This document shows positions 8,945 to 18,662 of a DNA stretch of 64,000 nt, piece after piece. The number at the start of each line of letters is the position of its first letter. Positions within the stretch are counted from its first letter, which is position 1. The position numbers and the translations under genes were made by a program. The notes under the pieces are model-generated. The model saw only the letters and a program-made list of their open reading frames with translations. It did not search any database and had not been told where the DNA came from. The stretch comes from SAR324 cluster bacterium (GTDB lineage Bacteria; SAR324; XYD2-FULL-50-16), in NCBI GenBank assembly GCA_028282885.1, contig JANQGX010000089.1, positions 1-64,000 on the forward strand. Direction: 5' to 3'.

Positions 8945-10426
8945 TTACTTACCAATTTGGGCTTTCTCGATTTCGCTCTCCAGCCGTTCTCCGTAGGGAG
9001 TCAACATTTTGAAACTCCTCCCTTTGATGAGAACATTTAATGCCTCATCGTACCGTCCTGCCTGGTTGTATATCGTGCCAAGAAAGAGGTAAAGATTCGG
9101 CCAGAGCCAAAACCGGAAAAAAGCCTTATGAGAAGCATAATAATCGTTAATTTCATCCTCCCTGTTCAATATGCTCTCAAATGCGACGATACCGCTGTTG
9201 AGGTTTCCCGGTGCGATATGCATGCGACCATACAATTGGCCGGTAATGTAACGGATCATCACCCAGTCATGTAAATCATTGGTTGGGCTATGATCAGCGG
9301 CCTCCAGTTCCCGGACGCAGAGATTGGTCAGCTTTAAAATTTCGTAGGGATCATCGGATTCCATGATTTCAAATCCGTGCCAGACAGCCATGAAGGCTCT
9401 TCCAATAGCATAATCCGGGTGTTGCTCCACCAGGGAAGCCAACTCGGTTTTAATCCGATTCTGATCCTGTTTTCGCCTCATAAACCGTCGATACCAAATC
9501 CACCGAAGTTGCGTCTCCGGATCATCCGCCGCAAACCTTCTTATTCGCTTGAGATAACGAAGTGAAGGTTCCAGATTTCCCAAACAGCTATACGCCAAGG
9601 CCAGATCATTCAGTTTACGCTTGTCCTTCGCCCTTGGTTTCAGGGTCTGTTCCAGTTTCTCAATCAGGGGTATGATTACGTTGGATTGTACCGCAAACCC
9701 CTCATCGGCGGACGCCAGAAAGGCATAATCCAGATCGCTTCTGTATCGGGTTACAATGCTGTTCAATGTATTTCTACGAACCCGATTGATGAACTCATGC
9801 AGCGTTCTTTCCTCCAGTTTCAGAAGATCGTGAAAATCTTCCGCCGGATTGTTAATAACACCCGACAACAATGCCCGACATTCCACCTCAGCAATTTTCT
9901 CCACCAGTTTCTGGATGCCCTCCAGGGAAGAAATCACTTCTCCCCAGGAAATCCCGTTATCATTCAAAGCGGACAATAAGGAGATCAATCGACGGTCCCT
10001 GCTGTCCATAACGCTGTTCCCTGGTTCATCTTCGCCGGAGCAGACCAGTTTCTTTTTTTTCAGATCAGCAAGAACCTCTCTGGGCATCTTTGATAAGCCC
10101 GTTTTTGGTTTTTTGGGCTTCGGATTGGATGTTCGGGGATTTTCGGAAAAACCGGAAACTTCTGCATCATCAAGCGAAGAGTAATCAAACCGGTTTTGTT
10201 CCAGAATTTTACGAATCACCAGCAATGGTAGAAAACGCTCTTTCTGCGCTTTTTTTATCGCCTTGATTTTTTCCACACAGTCAGGGCTGTACAGTGCAAG
10301 ATTCCGCTGTTTGCGTTCAGGTTCCGGAAGGAGTCCCTCCTGCACGTAAAAACGGATCGTCCTGGGCGTAACACCAGCCTGAGCGGAAAGGTCACTGATC
10401 CTTAACATTGTTTTTCTGGAAGCCAT
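8945..10426 (-). CDS. MerR-type transcriptional regulator with long helical-repeat tail
   Basis: The first 75 residues form a MerR-type winged helix: LRISDLSAQAGVTPRTIRFY, then the wing with EGLLPEPERKQRNLALYS. The rest, about 400 residues, is helical. From about residue 270 it looks like tetratricopeptide-type repeats (LNDLALAYSCLGNLEPSLRYL, YNQAGRYDEALNVLIKGRS). A basic linker rich in Lys and Pro lies near residues 95-115. I chose the ATG at 10426, two bases after the CaiB stop codon, over a TTG at 10438 inside that gene. The fusion suggests a DNA-binding head controlled by protein partners or a bound ligand. It probably regulates its own operon. Confidence 0.75.
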   Translation of the reverse strand: MASRKTMLRISDLSAQAGVTPRTIRFYVQEGLLPEPERKQRNLALYSPDCVEKIKAIKKAQKERFLPLLVIRKILEQNRFDYSSLDDAEVSGFSENPRTSNPKPKKPKTGLSKMPREVLADLKKKKLVCSGEDEPGNSVMDSRDRRLISLLSALNDNGISWGEVISSLEGIQKLVEKIAEVECRALLSGVINNPAEDFHDLLKLEERTLHEFINRVRRNTLNSIVTRYRSDLDYAFLASADEGFAVQSNVIIPLIEKLEQTLKPRAKDKRKLNDLALAYSCLGNLEPSLRYLKRIRRFAADDPETQLRWIWYRRFMRRKQDQNRIKTELASLVEQHPDYAIGRAFMAVWHGFEIMESDDPYEILKLTNLCVRELEAADHSPTNDLHDWVMIRYITGQLYGRMHIAPGNLNSGIVAFESILNREDEINDYYASHKAFFRFWLWPNLYLFLGTIYNQAGRYDEALNVLIKGRSFKMLTPYGERLESEIEKAQIGK

Positions 10427-10428
10427 CC

Positions 10429-11649
10429 TTATGTCCAAATCACCTGTTCGTTTTTCAAGTTTTCAATTTCCTCATCCTTCATTCCCAGGATCTCTTTCAA
10501 CACGTCCCTGCTGTGCTGACCGAATCCCGGTTCCAAAGGATTTTCATCCGGAAGAATCCCCATCTCGTGATCAAAAAACTTAATGGGGAGATTGAAGGTT
10601 TTAACCTGTCCCAATGTGGGATGATGAACATCGACCACCATATTTCGACTCTTCAGTTGCGGATCCTCCAACAATTCGTTCACGTTTTTGACAACACCAT
10701 TGGGAATCGACATTTTCAACAGTGTTTCCTGAAACTCGCCAACACTTTTGGTTTTCGCCCAATCCGCAAAAATGGCGTTGAGTTTCAATAGATCCCCAGA
10801 TCGTTTTTCAGCAGCTACCTCGTCAAATCCGCCGTACTCATCAACAATGTCATCTCGACCAATCATCTTATATATTTTGTCGAAATTATTCGGGTTCAGA
10901 TTGCAAACCATTACCCAGTGACCATCGTTAGTCTCGAAGGCATCCCAGGGAGCTCCCAGGGGATCGGTATTACCGCGCGAAGATCCGGGATCACCGGTCA
11001 TGCTCGTTCTGATCACCGCTTCTTCCAGAACCGAGAAAACGCTATCCATCATGGCCACCTCCAGCCTGGAGCCGACCCCCGTGCGTTCCATTTTGCGCAA
11101 GGCACTGACAATGCCCAGGGCCAGGTAAAGCCCGGAGAGAGAATCTGCTACTGCCGGGCCTGTTTTCAAAGGTGGTTGTCCGGGAAAGCCGGTGAGTGAC
11201 ATGAGCCCGCCCATGGCCTGCGCGATAGGATCAACGCATGGCATATGGGAGTATGGACCGTCACTGCCAAATCCGTTTATGGAACCGTAGATAATCCTGG
11301 GATTTGCCTTCTTTACCTCTTCATAGCCCAAACCAAGTGTATCCAGGGTACCCGCCTTGAAGTTTTCAAGGATTACATCGAACTCTTTAACCAAATCAAA
11401 GAATATCGCTTTTCCCTTGTCACTCTTCAGATCCAATGCAACGGATTTTTTCCTGCGATTCAACATGTAAAAATAGCCACTGTTCCCGTTTTTTAAAGGG
11501 GGTGCCAAACGAACCCAGTCTCCGAAAGGAGGGCCCTCCAATTTGATCACCTCTGCCCCCAGATCGGATAATAGCATACTGGCAAATGGACCTGCATATA
11601 CCCAGGTCAGATCCAGAATTCTTACTCCTGCTAACGGTTTGTCGCTCAT
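10429..11649 (-). CDS. CaiB/BaiF-family (class III) CoA-transferase
   Basis: The 406-residue protein moves CoA between carboxylic acids through an aspartyl-CoA intermediate. The N-terminus GVRILDLTWVYAGPFASMLLSDLGAEVIKLE, the NFKAGTLDTLGLGY segment and SHMPCVDPIAQAMGGLM with the catalytic Asp are all typical, and the length is normal. AGGAGG precedes the ATG. It lies between the DUF6125-like gene and the MerR-type gene, whose start is 2 bp after its stop, so the two are translationally coupled. The acid substrate is unknown; the permease and regulator beside it suggest catabolism of an imported acid or amino acid. Confidence 0.9.
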   Translation of the reverse strand: MSDKPLAGVRILDLTWVYAGPFASMLLSDLGAEVIKLEGPPFGDWVRLAPPLKNGNSGYFYMLNRRKKSVALDLKSDKGKAIFFDLVKEFDVILENFKAGTLDTLGLGYEEVKKANPRIIYGSINGFGSDGPYSHMPCVDPIAQAMGGLMSLTGFPGQPPLKTGPAVADSLSGLYLALGIVSALRKMERTGVGSRLEVAMMDSVFSVLEEAVIRTSMTGDPGSSRGNTDPLGAPWDAFETNDGHWVMVCNLNPNNFDKIYKMIGRDDIVDEYGGFDEVAAEKRSGDLLKLNAIFADWAKTKSVGEFQETLLKMSIPNGVVKNVNELLEDPQLKSRNMVVDVHHPTLGQVKTFNLPIKFFDHEMGILPDENPLEPGFGQHSRDVLKEILGMKDEEIENLKNEQVIWT

Positions 11650-11774
11650 ATATCTATTCCTCCTCTGTTTGATTTAACACTCCAACTCTTTGTCACTCAT
11701 AGCCAATAAATAAGTCCCCATTCAGAAATTCCCTTTGTTATCAAGAGTGTACCTGCCCCATTGAGACAAACTAT

Positions 11775-12347
11775 TTAGTCTTTCAATATACATTCCCACC
11801 GACACATAACCCCTTCTTCCGGTGGATCCGGATGGGCATGAAGGCAAGTGGTTTCGAATTTCTCATTAATGACCGTCGCCATAACCTCGTAAACCGAAGG
11901 AATCGCAAGTTTGCAAGGCAGAAGATCCAAGCCGGCCGCTGTTCGAAAAGTTCCCATGGGGCACTTGTTAACGGTCATAACCAACTTTTTATCCGAGATT
12001 TCCGTAAACTCCCATTCGAACCCGGCTGGAGCCCATTGGGGAGCTGTGAACTTGAACATGGTGGCCAGGGCCTGTACATCATCGCCAAGACTCAGAGCTT
12101 TTTTTACACGGTAAGCCTGGACAGGTCCGACCTTCTGCCAGATTTTGTGATCCATCAGTGCAGCCGTTTCGAAATCGGCATGCTCTTCGGTCAGAATCAT
12201 CCAGTGACCCTGAAGACTCCAGAATGTCTTCAGCCAGACATTTACCAGGTCTGCCAGAGTTTCCTTGGGTAATTCCACCAGTTCATTTTTTAAAACATCC
12301 CAGTTAATTTTTCCAACGTCCGTTGGCACCTCGTATTTATCCGTCAT
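11775..12347 (-). CDS. DUF6125-like protein
   Basis: This 190-residue cytoplasmic protein resembles the DUF6125 group, which is related to L-2-amino-thiazoline-4-carboxylic acid hydrolases; no activity is established. It has an alpha-helical first half with WLKTFWSLQGHWMILTEE and a second half with TVNKCPMGTFRTAAGLDLLPCKLA and a final CLHAHPDPPEEGVMCRWECIL, so four or five cysteines could bind a metal. I chose the ATG at 12347, which has GGGAG 7 bases upstream, over an upstream TTG. It is the first gene of the minus-strand set with the CoA-transferase 125 bp downstream. Confidence 0.6.
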   Translation of the reverse strand: MTDKYEVPTDVGKINWDVLKNELVELPKETLADLVNVWLKTFWSLQGHWMILTEEHADFETAALMDHKIWQKVGPVQAYRVKKALSLGDDVQALATMFKFTAPQWAPAGFEWEFTEISDKKLVMTVNKCPMGTFRTAAGLDLLPCKLAIPSVYEVMATVINEKFETTCLHAHPDPPEEGVMCRWECILKD

Positions 12348-12564
12348 TTTTTTCTCCCTGATGGATGTGATCAATTAGCAGATCCGATGTGCATTCCATT
12401 GCATGATTCAACGATCTGATGAGAATACTCCGATACAAAACAAGCCGATCTCTTTCATGTCAGTTTGTCATGTTTTTGCAACTCCTCGAAAAGACACAAA
12501 TAAACTACAACTAGATACCATAGTTCAAACTCATCTAATTAGATCTATTATTACAAAGGATTAA

Positions 12565-12660
12565 ATGGAAACGTATTTATCTTCAATTTATGATTTTTTA
12601 TGTGACGTGTTACGTCATTCGTTCTATAAAATATTAATAAACCCGTCAACAGAAAAATGA
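12565..12660 (+). CDS. Possible 31-residue small protein
   Basis: An ATG at 12565 with AAAGGA four bases upstream opens a 31-codon frame ending at TGA 12660 (METYLSSIYDFLCDVLRH at the start). The peptide is amphipathic with a hydrophobic central part. There is no other support, and it may be chance. Confidence 0.2.
   Translation: METYLSSIYDFLCDVLRHSFYKILINPSTEK
12603..12617. promoter_or_regulatory. Perfect palindrome TGACGT-N3-ACGTCA
   Basis: Two 6-bp arms separated by three bases form a perfect dyad in non-coding DNA about 255 bp upstream of the DUF6125-like start. It could be a binding site for a dimeric regulator; its owner is unknown. Confidence 0.3.
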
Positions 12661-13090
12661 AATTGAAGATTTGGTCAATCAATAACGCAGGTTAGATGAT
12701 TTACAGTTGCCTGAAAGATGGTTCAGATATGAAGGCTGGATGTCAGGGGAAATCTAATGATCTGATGGGCAATATCTAAATCGAGCTAAACCACCCGACT
12801 TATATGGAACAAACCGAAATTTACCTCTGGGTGTCTGGGTGTTGATTTTTGAACAAAATTCGAATCGGATTCTCAATTACCAAGGAAATCGTCATAGCGG
12901 ATCACCGAATAGAGAAAACCCAAATGTCCTAATCTAAAAAAGGAACTTTCAATACCGAATGTGGAAACATCAGGACCGAAAGTGAATATTAGTTGTCATC
13001 TTATTTAAACGGTTTAAGATCTGGTCAGAAAGAGGGTTGATGTTACCCGAGGGACCTTGATCGGATTCGGCAATGTGTAGGGGGAAGGGG

Positions 13091-13855
13091 TCACATTGAA
13101 ACCAGTGATGTTTTGATTTTGCGGCAATACCTGCGACTCACCTTTACCTTTATTTCGGATTTACCGTTAAGAATCAGGTGTTTATTATCAATCAATTCAA
13201 TGAAATGTGCTTTGTTTGCAACCATGTTTTTGTAAACATACATGAACTGATCAGGATTGAGGAGTTTGAAAAATCCCGACAGCGAGAATTTGATCGGACC
13301 GTGGACATTTCCATCGACTGTATTCACCTCGATGTAATGCGGATCAACATCGGCTGTTTTAACATATAATATGTCATTTTCACTGATAAAGGGGCTCCTG
13401 GTAATTCCGAATTTATCTTTGTATTTGATTGGCAGATGGCCACTGGATTTCTGTTGGGATGTCAACCGCCCCTGGTGTTTTCTCGCATGATAATCCTGGT
13501 ATGCGTTCTTCAGTGCGCGATCCAGTTTAAGCGGATCGATGGGCTTGACGAGAAAATCTGCCGGTGAATGATCAAAGCTCTCTAAAGCAAAACCGGCATG
13601 GGCTGTGACAAAAATAATGATAGGGATCGGAAAATAAAGTTTTTGTAACATCTCAAATCCATTCAGTACCGGCATTTCGATATCGAGAAACACAAGATCC
13701 GGTTTTTGCTCATTGATAAAAACGACAGCATCCGTTCCCCAGTTGAAGTCGGCTACAATATCGACCATGGAAGAATAGGACTTAAGAGCGTCCCTTAAAT
13801 CAACGATTGTGTAAGCATCATCATCAACTATAATAGTGCGGAGCAAGGTATCCAT
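13091..13855 (-). CDS. LytTR-type response regulator
   Basis: The 254-residue protein has a CheY-like receiver (residues 6-125) with the acidic pair DDD near residue 11, phospho-acceptor Asp in LVFLDIEMP, FVTAHAG and VKPIDP. A LytTR DNA-binding domain follows (about 145-250: NDILYVKTADVDPHYIEVNT, then FKLLNPDQFMYVYKNMVAN). It is the natural partner of the LytS-type kinase encoded divergently. The ATG at 13855 overlaps the kinase ATG: both use the palindrome CATG at 13853-13856. Its promoter and ribosome-binding site must therefore lie inside the kinase coding region; no good Shine-Dalgarno is visible. Confidence 0.88.
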   Translation of the reverse strand: MDTLLRTIIVDDDAYTIVDLRDALKSYSSMVDIVADFNWGTDAVVFINEQKPDLVFLDIEMPVLNGFEMLQKLYFPIPIIIFVTAHAGFALESFDHSPADFLVKPIDPLKLDRALKNAYQDYHARKHQGRLTSQQKSSGHLPIKYKDKFGITRSPFISENDILYVKTADVDPHYIEVNTVDGNVHGPIKFSLSGFFKLLNPDQFMYVYKNMVANKAHFIELIDNKHLILNGKSEIKVKVSRRYCRKIKTSLVSM

Positions 13856-15605
13856 GAATTCAAAACCGTTTCAAAAAGGTTTTTTTATCTGTTGTCTGGC
13901 TATCTTAGTAGTACTAATTCACCTTTTTTTGCAACCAACAGATTCAGTTCGCGACATCGACCAGCGTCTGCTTACTTTTGGATATGACTTACGATTCGCG
14001 TTTGGTAAACGGGATACCGGTGATTTGGAACCTGTCCACCTTCAGCTCGATGAAATCATGCTCCCTGCTCATCTTTCCGGAAACCCTGTTGATCGTCTCT
14101 GGCTGGCCGGCATTATTGAACGGATTGCCGAACTAAGCCCTAAACTGATCATCCTGAACCTGGTCTTAGACAGACCTTCCATGGAGCTACACGATCAGGC
14201 TTTGGCCTCCGCCTTTCAACAGGCAGGAAACGTCATTCTGAGGGAGAGCAGTATCTCCCCAACCCTGCCGCTGTTTAAAAACTCGGTGCTGGGAACCGGT
14301 GTTTTGAAATTTAAGGAAGATTCAACCTCCACAGTGCAAATGGTCTGTAACTCGGCCGAAACTTGCGGCGGAAGAGAGATTCTTCATAAGCAGATTTGGA
14401 AAATTCTATATCCGGATCAACCTTACCTGGAAATCTTTCCCGGTGAAGACTGGCTCACCATCAATTATCACCCGCTCTCGGGAGAGAAGCTGGGTATGGA
14501 TCATATAAACCTAAATAGCCAAAAATCCGAATCTGCTCTTCCTATTCAAAACAGGATTATCATAATCGGGAGAAATACAGAGCCTGCCGCATCCGGATTG
14601 AAAACACCGCTAACCCTGTCCCAATCGGACCTTTCCACTGAAAGCCAGATCCTCGGGCAGGTCGTCCAAATGCTGATATCTCGGACACCTGTCAAAAGAA
14701 TAGCCGTTGGTTATGTGTCTGTCTTCCTGGTTCTAATTCTACTGGTGTTGGGTTTGCTTTTTTATCTCAGGTATTATGTTGCCGCCTTGGGATTATGGGT
14801 TGGATCTGCAGTTTGCTGGATTATCATCAGTCTTTGTCTCTTCGCATTTCATCAAACGGATCTGCCGTTTTTCCTGCCAATAGTAGGATTGAGCCTCTTC
14901 ACAACCGTAATGCTGTTGATCTCTCTTAACCGTGAAAAGATCGACAACCTCAACAAGGCACTTGCCATTGAAAAGCAGAACCTTCTGCTCAAGGAAGCCA
15001 AGATCGAACAACTGACGGCACAAATGAATGCCCACAATGTTTTTAATGAGTTTTCCAGAATCAAGGGAATGATCACTGTTGATCCGGAAAAAGCTAAAAT
15101 CTACCTACTGAACTTCGCCAATATGCTCCGTTACTCGCTTTCATACAGCGATAAACCTCTGACATCGCTTGCTAAACACATTGAATTCATCAAGTTTTAT
15201 CTTTCACAACAGGAATCGCTCAATGAGCGGGTAAGATTTAATTTGCGGATGGATTCATCGAGGAAGGATATTGAATTGCCGTGGAATACCCTTTTCCCAC
15301 TGGTGGAAAACGCAGTCAAATATACAGAAGTCCTGGGCAAGGATAACCAGGCTTTTTTAGAGATCGAAATGAATCTATCCGTAAACGCCGATAATCTTGA
15401 GTTTACAGTTACAAATCCTTATGACAAATCAATATCCCCGGCATCCACCAATATCGGAATCAAAAACCTGAAAGAGAGACTGGAGTTTTTTTATAATGAA
15501 AAGTCGTTTTACCTGGGAGCAGAGCAGAAAGAATCCAGTTGGATTGCTCGACTCAGGCTGCCTATCGGCAACTCAACCTCTAACTCACCTGATCGCCATG
15601 AATAG
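13854..15605 (+). CDS. CHASE2-like sensor histidine kinase, LytS type
   Basis: After an N-terminal membrane helix (residues 8-26) comes an extracytoplasmic domain of about 240 residues resembling CHASE2 (DQRLLTFGYDLRFAF, then DRLWLAGIIERIAELSPKLI). Three membrane helices follow (about 290-360), then a cytoplasmic LytS-type kinase. The phospho-acceptor His is in AQMNAHNVFNEF, a variant of the usual NPHFLFN, and the ATP-binding part shows FPLVENAVKY and the NIGIKNLKERLEFFY segment. A GTG at 13836 is an alternative start, but the ATG at 13854 has AAGGT 5 bases upstream. The stop overlaps the ATG of the caspase-like gene, so the two are coupled. Its likely partner is the divergent LytTR regulator. 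Confidence 0.85.
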   Translation: MNSKPFQKGFFICCLAILVVLIHLFLQPTDSVRDIDQRLLTFGYDLRFAFGKRDTGDLEPVHLQLDEIMLPAHLSGNPVDRLWLAGIIERIAELSPKLIILNLVLDRPSMELHDQALASAFQQAGNVILRESSISPTLPLFKNSVLGTGVLKFKEDSTSTVQMVCNSAETCGGREILHKQIWKILYPDQPYLEIFPGEDWLTINYHPLSGEKLGMDHINLNSQKSESALPIQNRIIIIGRNTEPAASGLKTPLTLSQSDLSTESQILGQVVQMLISRTPVKRIAVGYVSVFLVLILLVLGLLFYLRYYVAALGLWVGSAVCWIIISLCLFAFHQTDLPFFLPIVGLSLFTTVMLLISLNREKIDNLNKALAIEKQNLLLKEAKIEQLTAQMNAHNVFNEFSRIKGMITVDPEKAKIYLLNFANMLRYSLSYSDKPLTSLAKHIEFIKFYLSQQESLNERVRFNLRMDSSRKDIELPWNTLFPLVENAVKYTEVLGKDNQAFLEIEMNLSVNADNLEFTVTNPYDKSISPASTNIGIKNLKERLEFFYNEKSFYLGAEQKESSWIARLRLPIGNSTSNSPDRHE

Positions 15606-18528
15606 GTTAAGAATGGTTATGAAGTCTTTTGTAGTTCGAATTGGTCTAATCGTGTTTTCAATGCTTTTGTCTGCCAACGGCATGGCTGAAAAATCGGGAG
15701 ACCAACTTTCAATTCTGTTTGTCCAGGGGAGTGTCGAAATAGTGCCGAACGGTGTTGGTGAAGCGGTCAAAACACTTTATACCGGTCAAAATCTGTCTTT
15801 CAATAACGACACCTATTTATCACTTTCTGAAAACAGCAATCTGATCCTGCACCATAAAGGGAAATGTTTTCAGACCGCCAAACCGGGAACATATCCTTTG
15901 ACATCTGTTCTCAAGGAACATGGTTCATTTCTCTGCAGGACTCATCTTTTTCTTAGCCGCATCACCACTCCAAGAAACATCGTTGTCGAGCATCATCCCA
16001 GGGGTGAAAACGAAGATTTCAAACTTCAGAAATACTTCAATAATTCCTGGCAGACCATCAAGCAACAATATGCTCAAAACGAAAAAATCAATCAAAACGA
16101 GATGATATTGGCGGCTGCATTTTTCGAAAGGGAGAAAGAGTATACGCGGGTTGCAGCATTGTTTGGTATTTTAAGCGAAATCAGTCCGCTCTACCGACAG
16201 CTTTACCAGGATTCTCTCCTTCGAGCTGATGATAATGCGGTAAAACAGGAGCTGGAACACCTGCATCAACCCGAATTCGGAAAAAGCGATAACCATGCGC
16301 TTCTGATCGGAATAGCTCAATACCGACACGGTGAATGGCAAAACCTGGATAATGCGATCAATGATATTAACCGCTTTGAGGAAATTCTGGTCGGGAACTA
16401 CAGATTCCCCAGAGAGAATATTCACAAACTGAAAAATGCAACCCGGCTGGAAATCCTCAATAGTCTGGAGAGGCTTGCCGAAGAGGCCGGTCAATCAAGC
16501 AATGTTTTAATCTATTATGCCGGACACGGATACTTTGAGCGTGAAACGGGAAAAGGTTATTGGGTACCGTCGGATGGGGCGAGCCCGGATTCAAAAAGTC
16601 AATTTATCGACAGTGAAACCGTCCTGAGAAAGACCGAGCAGATCCCGGGAACCCACACCCTGTTAATAGCAGATTCGTGCTTTAGCGGTGATTTAATTAA
16701 CAAATCCAGGACTTCCATCATCCCGCCCAATCGATATTTCCTGTCCCTGACTAAAAAGCCCAGTCGACAAATCATTAGTGCAGGTGGATTGGAAACCGTT
16801 TTTGACAAAGGAGAAGCAGGCGACCATTCCGTATTCGCTGAAGCTCTCTTTGGAATCCTCGATACCCCACGGAAGACTCCTTTGAGTGCATCGGAACTGG
16901 CCTTGTTACTCAGAAAAGATATCAAAAACCGGGGGCAGCAACAAACCCCGGCATATGGTCGATTTGCAGGATTGAGGGATAAAAATGGTGAATTCTTCTT
17001 CATCAGGAAAGATCAATCCCCGGGAGACCTCGGAGCACAGCGCAGCATTACTGTAGATCAAAAAATTATTCCCAGGGTGATGGTCGCCAATGTTAGAACC
17101 AGCGGTTTGGAATCTGAAAATGATAAATTGCTCCGTAGCCTCGTTAAAAACTCTCTGGCGGAAACCAAATTATTTGAACTTTTGGAAATCCCCGATTCGG
17201 GTGAATCCGTATCTGATCCGCAAATGAACTGTGATGACAAGCTTTGCGCCATATCCCATGCACAAAAGGCAGGGGCGGATGCGATCATAACTGTCACGCT
17301 GCATCGTTTTGAAAAGAAACGTTATTTTATCACTGCCAATATTCTTAGTGTTCATGACGGCTCTGTTCTGTTGACCAAAACCATTGAGCACGAGGGAGAG
17401 CTGTCGGAAATGAAGGCATCTCTCAGAAAACTGGCATTTAAACTACAGGAAGCGGATGGAGCCCTTGATATCAGGTCCAATCCATCAGATGCCGAAATTG
17501 TCCTGGATGGGAAAACGATCAAGGAAAGATCAAACACGATCATCAGGGATCTTGAACCCGGAATCCATACTTTGATTCTACAAAAAGGAGAATTGTGGGC
17601 CAGCCAGACAATCAAACTGGAACCCGGAGAAAGCAAGAATCTTGAATTGGACCTTAACGCCTTGCCTGTGGCCTGGAAGATCGAATCCACTCCGACAGGT
17701 GCTGAAGTCAGAATAGACGGCGATTACCAGGGACAAACCCCGTTGACCATTCTCAAGCCCGTCGCTCAATACGACCTGGAGATCAGTTTGGAGGGATATG
17801 CTTCGGTACAGGAACCTATCAACGTCCTGCCCTCCACAAACTTTGTCACCTATCAGGAATTGAAAAAAGCGGTTGCTGTCAGGCTCAACATCACCCCTCC
17901 GGATGTTGAAATCCGGATCGATGGTCGAATGCCGGAGATGGAATCGGAGCAGATATGGTTTGATGATATCAATGAAACCAAGACTTTGAACATCATATTG
18001 GGTGAAGGTAAACACCAGATTCTGGCAACCCATAAAGGTATGTCCGGCCCTTACAAGATTACGCCTGAACTTAAAGCAGGCGATGAATACCAACTTGACA
18101 TCAATGTGGACTTAACAGAGAGCTATCTCATTAATCTTGAATATGAAACAAACCTGATGAAATTCCAGGCTGCAAAAAAGAGAGCACATACCGCCCTGAG
18201 TCTGGGGACAATAATGTTCCTTTACTCCGTAGATCAGTATCGGCAGATTCTGGATCTTGAAGATAGAAAAGAGAAAAGCGAATCCGACATGCTGAACGCC
18301 GCATCCAAAAAAGAGTCTTTGGAATACTACTCCGCAGCCAAATCCTACGGAAATCAAATAGAACGTCGTAACCAGCAGATGATGACCTCAGCAGCTTTGT
18401 CGCTGGTCGCTTTTGCTGCCTGGTACTGGTTTGATCCTGAACCGGTTGAAAAACCTGTGGAGTTGTCAGTGCGTCCCCTTATCATAAATGATTCATCCTT
18501 TGGTTTGGGAATGAGTCTCAAGTGGTAG
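15598..18528 (+). CDS. Exported caspase-like (C14) protease with PEGA repeats
   Basis: The 976-residue protein starts at an ATG overlapping the kinase stop by 8 bases; an inner ATG at 15619 would give a cleaner signal peptide (VRIGLIVFSMLLSANGMA). Order of parts: a beta-rich FecR-like stretch (about 35-100), a caspase p20 domain (about 230-480) with His310 in YYAGHGY and Cys361 in DSCFSG, so the catalytic dyad is intact, a TolB/FlgO-like region (about 485-620), three PEGA-type repeats (about 622-690, 692-735, 761-820), and a C-terminal hydrophobic segment (about 926-945). It should act in the periplasm or at the envelope, cleaving after an Arg or Lys in an unknown target. Coupling to a sensor kinase gene suggests signal-controlled production. 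Confidence 0.82.
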   Translation: MNRLRMVMKSFVVRIGLIVFSMLLSANGMAEKSGDQLSILFVQGSVEIVPNGVGEAVKTLYTGQNLSFNNDTYLSLSENSNLILHHKGKCFQTAKPGTYPLTSVLKEHGSFLCRTHLFLSRITTPRNIVVEHHPRGENEDFKLQKYFNNSWQTIKQQYAQNEKINQNEMILAAAFFEREKEYTRVAALFGILSEISPLYRQLYQDSLLRADDNAVKQELEHLHQPEFGKSDNHALLIGIAQYRHGEWQNLDNAINDINRFEEILVGNYRFPRENIHKLKNATRLEILNSLERLAEEAGQSSNVLIYYAGHGYFERETGKGYWVPSDGASPDSKSQFIDSETVLRKTEQIPGTHTLLIADSCFSGDLINKSRTSIIPPNRYFLSLTKKPSRQIISAGGLETVFDKGEAGDHSVFAEALFGILDTPRKTPLSASELALLLRKDIKNRGQQQTPAYGRFAGLRDKNGEFFFIRKDQSPGDLGAQRSITVDQKIIPRVMVANVRTSGLESENDKLLRSLVKNSLAETKLFELLEIPDSGESVSDPQMNCDDKLCAISHAQKAGADAIITVTLHRFEKKRYFITANILSVHDGSVLLTKTIEHEGELSEMKASLRKLAFKLQEADGALDIRSNPSDAEIVLDGKTIKERSNTIIRDLEPGIHTLILQKGELWASQTIKLEPGESKNLELDLNALPVAWKIESTPTGAEVRIDGDYQGQTPLTILKPVAQYDLEISLEGYASVQEPINVLPSTNFVTYQELKKAVAVRLNITPPDVEIRIDGRMPEMESEQIWFDDINETKTLNIILGEGKHQILATHKGMSGPYKITPELKAGDEYQLDINVDLTESYLINLEYETNLMKFQAAKKRAHTALSLGTIMFLYSVDQYRQILDLEDRKEKSESDMLNAASKKESLEYYSAAKSYGNQIERRNQQMMTSAALSLVAFAAWYWFDPEPVEKPVELSVRPLIINDSSFGLGMSLKW

Positions 18529-18662
18529 TGAAAATTCCGGGATCATGAGACCGATCGGATTAAATCACTGTAGTCTGATGAAATTACTGGCAATAGCTGA
18601 TTATCGGCTAGCGGTTTCAAACAAAGCTTTTCATGAATCCACAACGCATCATGGGTAATAAA

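Larger units (their letters stand above)
12348..13090. other. Long AT-rich intergenic region
   Basis: About 740 bp lie between the start of the DUF6125-like gene and the end of the LytTR regulator gene. Apart from a possible 31-codon frame and a small palindrome listed separately, I see no conserved coding frame, RNA gene or clear terminator. The left part must hold the promoter of the CoA-transferase operon. Confidence 0.6.

Noticed and set aside
15496..15597. Upstream extension of the caspase-like protein
   Set aside because: It lies inside the kinase gene in another frame and would put 34 residues before the signal peptide.
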